Below, piece after piece: positions 56,034-64,000 of a DNA stretch of 64,000 nucleotides. The stretch spans positions 9,195,586 to 9,259,585 of the forward strand of contig CM022676.1 in the NCBI GenBank assembly GCA_012295275.1. Reading direction: 5' to 3'. Position numbers and translations under genes: made by a program. The DNA comes from Chrysomallon squamiferum (Eukaryota > Mollusca > Gastropoda > Neomphalida > Peltospiridae). The notes below the pieces were generated by a model. That model saw only the letters and a list, made by a program, of their open reading frames with translations. It was not told where the DNA came from and searched no databases. Numbering within the stretch: the first letter of the stretch is position 1; every line of letters starts with the position of its first letter.

Positions 56034-57599
56034 TCTTTTTGTCCTCATAAAGAAAGATATTTCTATGATTGCATAAAATTGAAATGCATAAAATACAAAT
56101 ATGTAAACAGATTATATTGATATATAATGTCAAGTTTTTGGAACAGAATACTGATACTTATAAGAAAAATTAAATATTTCAAGATTGATAGTTAGAATGC
56201 CATATTCATTCAATTAAGAATTTATACCAGTTTATACCTTGTTTTTACTCTTTCTTTTTTTTTTTCCAGAAAAAAAAATTGTCTATTTTACATATAAAGG
56301 AATGTATTTATAAAAAAAAAAAATTTTTTTTTTTCATTTTCATTTTTCAAAGAAATATTGCAGTTTATAATAACATGCTTTTATAAAGTTTTTCAGGAAA
56401 AAAAAACATTTGTTTAATTTATAATTCATGCCAAAATAGTGAGGGAAGCTGAAGATTTCTGTGGAAAAATTTAACATAAACAAAGTTTTAAATGGACTGA
56501 CTTGATAAAAAGTATTTCACTTAAAACAGTGCCTTACTTACAATGGTATCTTATACATGAGGAAATACGATACAGGTTATATATTCCTCAAGACTCATAT
56601 AATTACAAATGAAGATGATCTCTTTAATCCATGATGTAGCAGCATATAGTAATCTTGAATTATATAAACCTTGCATGATTTTATCGGTAACTTGAAAACA
56701 ATACTGATTTTCTACTGAATTTGCAAAAACGGACTTAGCAGCATGGTTTTGCTCAAAATTTGGATATAAATTAAAACCACAAAATACAATGGTTTAGACT
56801 GAAAGGAAATGTAATATTTAAACAGAATATTTCGTTCACATACTCAAAGGAACAAATACCTAAACTTTTTAAAAAATGTATTAATAAGCTAATGTTTCTT
56901 TTGTGTATGATTGAAGAATGTGAAACAGCCAGAAATTGTTATTTCAGTTAGCTTTTAATTTGTTTTCTTCTGGTTTATTTTCCATCTTTTTTTTTTTTTT
57001 TTTTTTTTTTAATTTTATTTTCAATTTATTTTCATTTCATTAATAATGGAAACTATTTTTATTTCTGGTCCCAAATTTTAATTCAAACTATCAGGACTTT
57101 ACAGTGGTCCTGTTGAAATAAAAATGTTCACATCTTCACTGTAAGAGTTTAAACTGAATACACAAGTTATAAATAACAGACTGGATGACAGTTTAGAAAT
57201 GGATACGTCTGTTTCTATAGAGTTAAACATTCTGAAATAAGAAAATAAACCTAAAAGTATTCATCTCTGTTAAAAACTGTGGTATGTGCTGTCCTGCATG
57301 TGGGAGAAGATCTGTAAGATTGTGATTGCAAAAATCACATTTGATACATAATAACTAGAAATACGTTTTTTGTGTTTTAAAGCTTTTGTTTCTGATGATA
57401 AAATATTGTGTCAAAATCTGATTCAAAACTTGAGCAGCAATGAGTTGTTATTGCTAATAATAATAATAATGACATTATTATTATTATTATTATTGTTATT
57501 ATTATTACCTCAAATTCACCATGTTTAGATATAGATATTATTTTCTTGTGTATCAAAATCTGATACAAATACAAACCCAAACATTTCAGTTACGGGATC

Positions 57600-57860
57600 T
57601 CAACTATCACTACTACTACTACTACTACTACTATGACTACTACTATTGCTGCTGCTGCTGCTGCTGCTGCTATTATTACTACCACTATTAATATTATTAT
57701 TATCATTATTACTACTACTACTACTACTACTACTATTATTAGTATTACTACTACTACTACCATTATTATTATTATTACTACTACTACAACTACTGTAAAT
57801 AATACTAATAATAATAATACTAATAATAATAGTAGTAGTAGTAGTAGTAGTAGTAGCAGT
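57600..57860. repeat. ACT/ATT/GCT trinucleotide array
   Basis: Mixed trinucleotides. Homopolymeric Thr, Ile, Val and Ala frames on both strands are artefacts. Confidence 0.9.
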
Positions 57861-58189
57861 AGTATTGTTCCTATTATTATCATTATCACCATCAAGAAAT
57901 AAATATTAAATATTAAATTATATTTATCTATTTTTGCACCAACATAAACAAAACAGTATGTAAAAATTTTACATTTACCCAAAAGTCCATAAATACTTTT
58001 CTGAAACCTATATAAACTTTTTCATTTTAAATTTTATGCGAATTAACACAGTTGAAAGAATAAATATATTTACCTATCTCTGATTTATAAAAGTTTATGT
58101 ATTTTTTAAGGCTCAGATGTTAAATTTTAGTTTATTAATTCATTCTCTAGTACAAATGTAAGAGGATAATTCATATTTAAAATGAGAAT

Positions 58190-58385
58190 AATACATATTT
58201 TAAAATAGGATAATACTTATTTTAAATCAGTATAACTTAAATTTCAAAATGGGATAGTACAATTTCAAAATGGGATAACAAAATTTCAAAACGGGATAAC
58301 ATTTTCAGATAGGATAACACATTTTAAAACGGGATAATACATATTTTGAAACGGGATAATATATATTTTAACAGTGGATACAGGA
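58190..58385. repeat. GGGATAA-containing minisatellite
   Basis: About eight imperfect units of AAAATGGGATAATACA/TTTCAAAACGGGATAA. Confidence 0.75.
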
Positions 58386-59924
58386 TGGTGAACACTTTCA
58401 GTGGAAGTAACAAAAGAATAAAGAATCAGAACCATTTTGAACAAAAAGCGTAATTAAATTTTTAAAAATAATTACATCACTGGTCTACACAGAAAACAAA
58501 AACTTGAAGCAGTAATACACTGAGATATGTAGAGATTACAAAAAAAAAAAAAAAAAATGACATACAGAAAATGTCATGTATTTGCAAAGATGCAGTGGTT
58601 ATTTATTAATGTTTTTAAAAAGAACAATTACAGATTATATATTGCAAGAAAAAGTGACGTTTTGATGGTTTTTGAAGATATGGATCTGTGTATGTAGTCT
58701 GTGAAAAATGCATAAACTGTATTTTTAAATTTTGTTTTAAATTGAAATAATAAAATAATAATAACCACGAATTATAGAACGTTAAGAGTGAATAACAAAA
58801 TTACAATGGTATTAATTTCATATTTAACAATACAATAAAGAATTTTGACGATAAATCTGGTGTTATGGAATAATGAAATAAAATAAAATGTACTTGTGAT
58901 TGTGTGAGAATATAGTCTCAACATATTTTCCATACTTCAAACTGATAGGTTAATTTTGTACTTAACACTAACCTTTGCCAATAATAAAGTATATATATAT
59001 ATATAAAAAACAAGAATAAGTAACAATGAAATGTAGGCTGCAATATATATTATAATTAATATTACTGTTTTCTCTTTTTTTTTTATTATTTTTTTCTTCA
59101 TTTAATTCTAGATAAAAATTTTTTTTTTTTTAAATCACTTGAAAGAAAATGCAGGCATCCATGCACCTTCGTTTCCTAAGTTAACTTTATTATTATTAAA
59201 GCTTGGAGGCCAGTGACAAAACAATTAATCAAAGTATGTAAAACATAGTATTAAATACCTTAACACAAGTACTAATGTCACCCATCTATTTATATATATA
59301 TATATAAAAATAATAAATAGAGTTTAAATAATAAGCTATAATTATACTAAGAATACGATTATACATTGACTAAAAACACAAAAAAAATAATTTAAAACAA
59401 AATTTAAAAAATCGTATACTCAGTCTGTCTAGCATTTTCTTACATCCAAATTTTTTTAAATTAAAGAACAACATCATACAAGTGTGACTTCAATTAACTG
59501 ACTTCAGTACAAAGTAACATGTTTTACAGTAACAGAAATATGATTAGCTTGTTTTTCAAATTCAATATTTCCACACTTAAATTAACACTTTTATTTATGG
59601 TTTAAATTAGTATTGCACTTGCTGTGATTATTACTAGTAGTAAATTACTAGTAACAGTATCAAAAATAGTGGCAATAGTAATACTAATAGTAGTAGTAGT
59701 AATATCAACAATAGCAGTAGTACTATTAGTAGTAGTAATAGTAGCTGTAGTAACAGTTTGAGCTGTAGTAGTTGTAGTAGCAGTAATAGTGGTAGTATGA
59801 ATACTAAATGAAAAACCTGAAACAAATTTTAATCTCCCATTATTATAATTTAGTTTTATTTATTATTTAAGGCTGACATGGATAATGAGAGAAAAATTCA
59901 GAAAGTTTTTTAGTTTTTTTTAAA

Positions 59925-60185
59925 GGGAACAGGAGAGCACATACCACAATTCTTGACAAACCAATCTTAGATGCTGGTTGGAAAGGGAAATGCAGTAACT
60001 CAGAGAAATGAATTATGTCTAAGCTCAGAGCTCTCTTATCACTAAATTAAAAAAAATTCAGAAAGGTTTTTTTTTTAAGAGAGCAGGAGAACACATACCA
60101 CAATTCTTGAGAGACCAATTATAAACACTGGTTGGAATGAGAAATGAATTATACCTCAACTCAGAGCTCTTACTAATAAAAAAAT
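59925..60185. repeat. Tandem duplication of about 150-165 bp
   Basis: Two copies with CAGGAGAACACATACCACAATTCTTGA, CCAATNNTANANNCTGGTTGGAA, GAGAAATGAATTAT and CTCAGAGCTCT. Also looks like the inverted head of the SINE-like repeat (CATACCACRR...CTGGCTGGAACGAGAAAT). Confidence 0.75.
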
Positions 60186-60903
60186 CATGAAAAAAAATAT
60201 CATTGGAACTAAGCTGCATATTTATCTGTGGTAAAAATGTATTAGTTTTGTAATTTAATAATGGAAGAAAGGAAGCCTGTATTGCTATTAAAATGTCTAC
60301 AGAGTCATTTTAAATATATGTTTCAGTGAACTAAGATAAGCAAGATTACGTTTAAACTGAAATTAAAGATATCTTTCAGTTCTGGTCGTCAAAAGCTGGT
60401 AAAATATTTATTTTTTCTTCTCAATAGATACTTGGCTTTTTTAATTGTGCTGTATGTATCAGTGTCTGTCTGTATGTGTGTCTGCATGCTACAAAATCAA
60501 TATTTGGATATATGTAAGTGTATATGTGTAGTTCTCAAACTAAAAAAAAAAAAAAAAAAAAATAATTTTTAAAAATTTTCATTATGATCAGATGGATATT
60601 ATGTCTTATGTAATTACGTAAAAAAAAAAAAAAAAAAACATAAAACAATTTCTGTATATTATATATCATTTCATATCTACCCTCTATGATGATTTCTGTC
60701 TTGGATTTTAAATGCATAATTAACAGAAGAAAATATTCCACAACATCGACATCTATAAATGCTTAATATAAATGAAATACAGTCAGAAAGGTTTGTTTTT
60801 TTTTTTAAAAAAGCACAGAGGTTAAATGCAGTAAGGATTTCTGGTCCTTTGCTTTTTTTTTTTTTTTCTCTTTCGCTCTCTCATACACAAACTAACTAAA
60901 ACT

Positions 60904-60909
<6 letters not shown>

Positions 60910-60984
<75 letters not shown>
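60910..60984. repeat. (CT)n microsatellite in POU 3' UTR
   Basis: About 75 bases of CT, ending 17 bases from the POU stop codon. Confidence 0.95.
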
Positions 60985-60987
<3 letters not shown>

Positions 60988-61001
60988 CTTTCTTCCATCC
61001 T

Positions 61002-61810
61002 TCATGGAACGTCCTGTTGCGACACATTCAACACCATATTCTGCGGAGCGCTCATCAACGTCCCCACCCCTCCCGACATCACCGCGGTAACCATGTGTTC
61101 TTTGGACGACGCGGCAGACGACGTCGCAATCGAGACTTTGTGCTCGACGGGAATCGCCATCGGCGACGACAACGTCACCGCTCCAGCAACCGACGTGTGA
61201 GCAGCAGCAGGGGTAGAATACTCCACACTGTACACTGAGGAAGAGGACGACAGAGACACAGGGGAGGTAACCACCACCGTGGGCGAGGAAGCGCCGATGT
61301 TCTGAGACGCGGAGGAAGACGACTGCACCATGATCCCCGACGACCCCGAGGTCAGGTCCTGAACCATCTGCAGCTGCGCCGACGTGAACGAAGCCGGCGG
61401 GTTTATGCGCTTCTCCTTCTGCCTCCGGTTGCAGAACCACACCCGGACCACCTCCTTCTCCATGGTGAGGTTGTCCGCGAGCAGAGTTATCTCCTCCGAC
61501 GAGGGCTTCGAGTTCACCAGGAAGCTCTTCTCCAGCGCCACGCGCACCGACGTGTCGATGCTCGTCCTCTTCTTGCGCCTGCGGCCGATCTGGTCGGTCG
61601 CGTACCCGCCCGCCGCGTCCCCGCCCGAAATCACGGCGGGGTTCTGCGCGACGGCGTCTGCGTCCTGCAGCCACTTGTGCAGCAGCGGCTTCAGCTTGCA
61701 CATGTTCTTGAAGCTGAGGTTGAGCGCCTCGAAGCGCGAAATGGTCGTCTGGCTGAAGTCGTTCCCGTACAGCTTTCCCATCGCCATGCCGACGTCGCCT
61801 TGAGTGAAAC
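61002..61810 (-). CDS. POU class 2 transcription factor (Oct1/Pdm-like), last coding exon
   Basis: Starts after a TCACTTCAG acceptor within the POU-specific domain: [39 protein letters not shown]. After a variable linker the homeodomain runs from [20 protein letters not shown] to [19 protein letters not shown], then a Ser/Val-rich tail to a stop at 61002-61004. The [11 protein letters not shown] start, [12 protein letters not shown] and KRINPP are class 2 signatures; it binds octamer DNA. Earlier exons, including the start of the POU-specific domain, lie beyond base 64000. The exon is strongly GC-rich in an AT-rich region. The overlapping minus-strand Arg/Gly-rich frame 60892-61701 is a shadow. 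Confidence 0.93.
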
Positions 61811-61925
61811 CTGAAGTGACAACAATGACAATGATGATGAAATGATGAAATGATGAAAATTGAAAATGTGAATGAATGGTTGTGAGGTACGTGAATAACA
61901 TATCTGAATGTTTAAATGCAGAAGT
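61811..61925 (-). other. Start of POU intron (acceptor side)
   Basis: ATG/ATGAA-rich sequence. The minus-strand acceptor is at 61811-61812. Confidence 0.7.
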
Positions 61926-62715
61926 CATGGATGTAATAGTAATAGCATTGTAAGTAGTAGTAGTAGTAGTAGTAATAGTAATAGAAGTAGTAGTAATATT
62001 AATAGTAGCAGAAGTAGTAGCAGTAGCAGTAGTAAAATGCAATAGTTGTAGTAGTAGTAGTAACAGTAATAGTTGAAGTTGTAGTAGAATAGAGTAGTAA
62101 TAGTAGTAGTAGTAATAGTAATAGAAGTAGTAGTAATATTAATAGTAGCAGAAGTAGTAGCAGTAGCAGTAGTAATGCAATAGTTGTAGTAGTAGTAGTA
62201 ACAGTAATAGTTGAAGTTGTAGTAGAATAGAGTAGTAATAGTAGTAGTAGTAATAGTAATAGAAGTAGTAGTAATATTAATAGTAGCAGAAGTAGTAGCA
62301 GTAGCAATGCAGTAGTAATAGCAATGCAATAGTTGTAGTAGTAGTAGTAGTAACAGTAGTAGTAGTAATAGTTCAAGTTGTAGTAGAATAGAGTAGTAAT
62401 AGTAGTAGTAGTAATAGTAATAGTTCAGTAGTAGTAAATTAATAGTAGCAGAGTAGTAGTAGCAGTAATAGTTCATGCAGTAGTAGAATAGCAATGCAGT
62501 AGTAAGAGTAGTAATAGTAATAGTAATAGTAGCAGAAGTTGTAGTAGAATAGAGTAGTAGCAGTAGCAGTAGTAGAAATGCAGTAGTAATAGAGTAGTAA
62601 TAGTAGTAGTAGTAGCAGTAATAGTTGAAGTTGTAGTAGAATAGAGTAGTAATAGTAGTAGTAGTAGCAGTAATAGCAGAAGTTGTAGTAGAAGTAATAC
62701 AGTAGTTATAGTAGA
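61926..62715. repeat. Trinucleotide array with 138-bp higher-order period
   Basis: AGT/AAT/GAA triplets. The phrase AGTTGAAGTTGTAGTAGAATAG recurs at 62071 and 62209, 138 bp apart, and again in later, shorter variants. Frames here are artefacts. Confidence 0.9.
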
Positions 62716-63310
62716 AATCTGAATATTTAATTTGCATATTAAATGGAAAATGTCATTTTTATAATAACTAATTTGAATATTTAATTTATGTGCTAAATAA
62801 TGATTAATGTGAATATTTTTATAAAATGCATCTCATTTGAATATTTAATTTACATAATTAATGCATTCATGCTGTTTGAATGTTACATTTGACAAAGCAG
62901 CTGATGAATTTTAAATTAATTTTTTTTAATTAATTGTTTATATTATGATTAAAAATAAAACAGTTAGGTACCCATCCATCCATCTTTCCATCAATAACAG
63001 ATTTATACTTATGCTACTTCTATAAATGTATTTGTGTGTGCGTGTGTGTGTCTGGGTGTGCACACGTGTGCACCAATATGTGCATATTTATGTGTACATG
63101 CATGCATATGGATGTCCCACTTAATTCTTTCTGATTAAAGTATTCAAACACCACCAACCTAGCACTATCCAGATTAATGACAACCATCCAATGTTAAAAT
63201 TAACTCTTTTTCAGTATTTACTACCCAACCAGTGGATCCAAGTCAACTTTACACACTATAATTGTCTCCCTTCTAGCTCTGTCTAATGTTTATTTTTCCA
63301 CCTTAGACAC
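62716..63310 (-). other. POU intron, no feature
   Basis: AT-rich with repeated TTTGAATATTTAATTTAY phrases at 62710-62880 and a GT/CA stretch near 63030-63110. No POU exon found. Confidence 0.55.
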
Positions 63311-63324
63311 CCAGTGTCTAATAT

Positions 63325-64000
63325 TTCCCTCTGTAAATCTACACACAAGTTTCACCGTCTAATTTCCACACTGTAAATCTACACACAAGTTTCACCGTCT
63401 AATTTCCACACTGTAAATCTACACACAAGTCTCACTGTCTAATTTTCACACTGTAAATCTACACACAAGTCTCACTAATTTTCACACTGTAAATCTACAC
63501 ACAAGTCTCACTGACTAATTTTCACACTGTAAATCTACACACAAGTCTCACTAATTTTCACACTGTAAATCTACACACGTCTCACTGTCTAATTTTCACA
63601 CTGTAAATCTACACACAAGTCTCACTGTCTAATTTTCACACTGTAAATCTACACACAAGTCTCACTGGCTAATATTCCACACTGTAAATCTAGTACACAA
63701 GTCTCACTGTCTAATTTTCACACTGTAAATCTACACAAAGTCTCACTAATTTTCACACTGTAAATCTACACACAAGTCTCACTGTCTAATTTTCACACTG
63801 TAAATCTACACACAAGTCTCACTGACTAATTTTCACACTGTAAATCTACACACAAGTCTCACTGTCTAATTTTCACACTGTAAATCTACACACAAGTCTC
63901 ACTGTCTAATTTTCACACTGTAAATCTACACACAAGTCTCACTGGCTAATATTCCACACTGTAAATCTACACACAAGTCTCACTGTCTAATTTTCACACT
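63325..64000. repeat. About 40-bp tandem array running off the right edge
   Basis: About 17 units of TTTTCACACTGTAAATCTACACACAAGTCTCACTGTCTAA-type, with length variants lacking CTGTCT (about 34 bp). A further higher-order pattern is visible through GGCTAATATTCCACACTG at about 63667 and 63943. Confidence 0.93.

Larger units (their letters stand above)
55746..61001 (-). other. Probable 3' UTR / flank of the POU gene and intergenic sequence
   Basis: No coding frame. Minus-strand AATAAA candidates at 55747-55752 and around 55821. Contains trinucleotide arrays at 57600-57860 and 59690-59800, a repeated GGGATAATACATTTTAAAA-type phrase at 58190-58385, a duplicated block at 59930-60180, and (CT)n at 60910-60984 close to the POU stop codon. 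Confidence 0.4.

Noticed and set aside
60892-61701. Long minus-strand Arg/Gly/Val-rich frame
   Set aside because: It is the out-of-frame shadow of the POU exon plus the GA microsatellite; the POU frame has clear homology.
63325-64000. CRISPR-like regular repeats
   Set aside because: Units are contiguous with no unique spacers and the context is animal DNA; it is a minisatellite. The same holds for 50440-50945.

Overview
This is an AT-rich, intron-rich animal genomic window. It is most likely from a mollusc, and a gastropod is my best guess. The reasons are an invertebrate trithorax with an architecture unlike vertebrate or fly versions, recurrent AAGGGAGATAAT motifs, and decayed copies of a repeat resembling a short interspersed element that I associate with molluscan genomes (from memory, not searched). 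No bacterial operons, rRNA or tRNA genes are visible.

Layout. Bases 1-9.1 kb: a minus-strand BTB-BACK-PHR gene (exons 7757-6055, probable 5' exon 9006-9041) and the edge of a tandem paralogue at 1-1100. Between them lies a decayed THAP/DDE transposon (2168-5334) with a YqaJ nuclease relic on the opposite strand. A Tigger/pogo-like relic sits inside the second duplicated flank. Bases 9.1-12.8 kb: non-coding, with microsatellites and one member of a dispersed repeat pair. Bases 12804-50428: one large plus-strand gene, trithorax/KMT2A-B type. I could thread it through 33 coding exons with matching splice phases, for a protein of about 5,180 residues. Order: menin-binding-like N-terminus, AT hooks, nuclear-receptor-type zinc-finger pair, CXXC, PHD1-3, bromodomain split by about 600 extra residues, extended PHD, FYRN, a 7.8 kb exon with AT hook, single zinc finger and KIX-binding-like motif, FYRC, WIN motif, SET and post-SET. 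Bases 50.4-61.0 kb: convergent 3' UTR/intergenic sequence, starting with a tandem array right after the stop codon. Bases 61002-61810: the last exon of a minus-strand POU class 2 factor (end of POU-specific domain plus homeodomain), GC-rich against its surroundings; its 5' exons lie beyond the right edge. Bases 61.9-64.0 kb: large trinucleotide and 40-bp-class tandem arrays.

Biology. Trithorax is the H3K4 methyltransferase scaffold that maintains active transcription. The protein appears to keep the menin, WDR5, HCF-1 and CBP contact motifs together with both the fly-type nuclear-receptor-like finger and the vertebrate-type CXXC domain.

The most unusual feature is structural. Several trithorax introns contain tandem repeats whose unit includes a splice site: 53 bp x about 11 before exon 14, 132 bp x 3 before exon 24, 39 bp before exon 11, and repeated GTAAGTTGATA donors after exon 15. 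In each case the functional site is the end member of the array, and the decoys I translated lead quickly to stop codons.

Several otherwise intact coding regions carry single 1-2 nt frameshifts (trithorax exons 5 and 25, the BTB exon, the THAP exon). Residual assembly indels are the simplest explanation for the first three.
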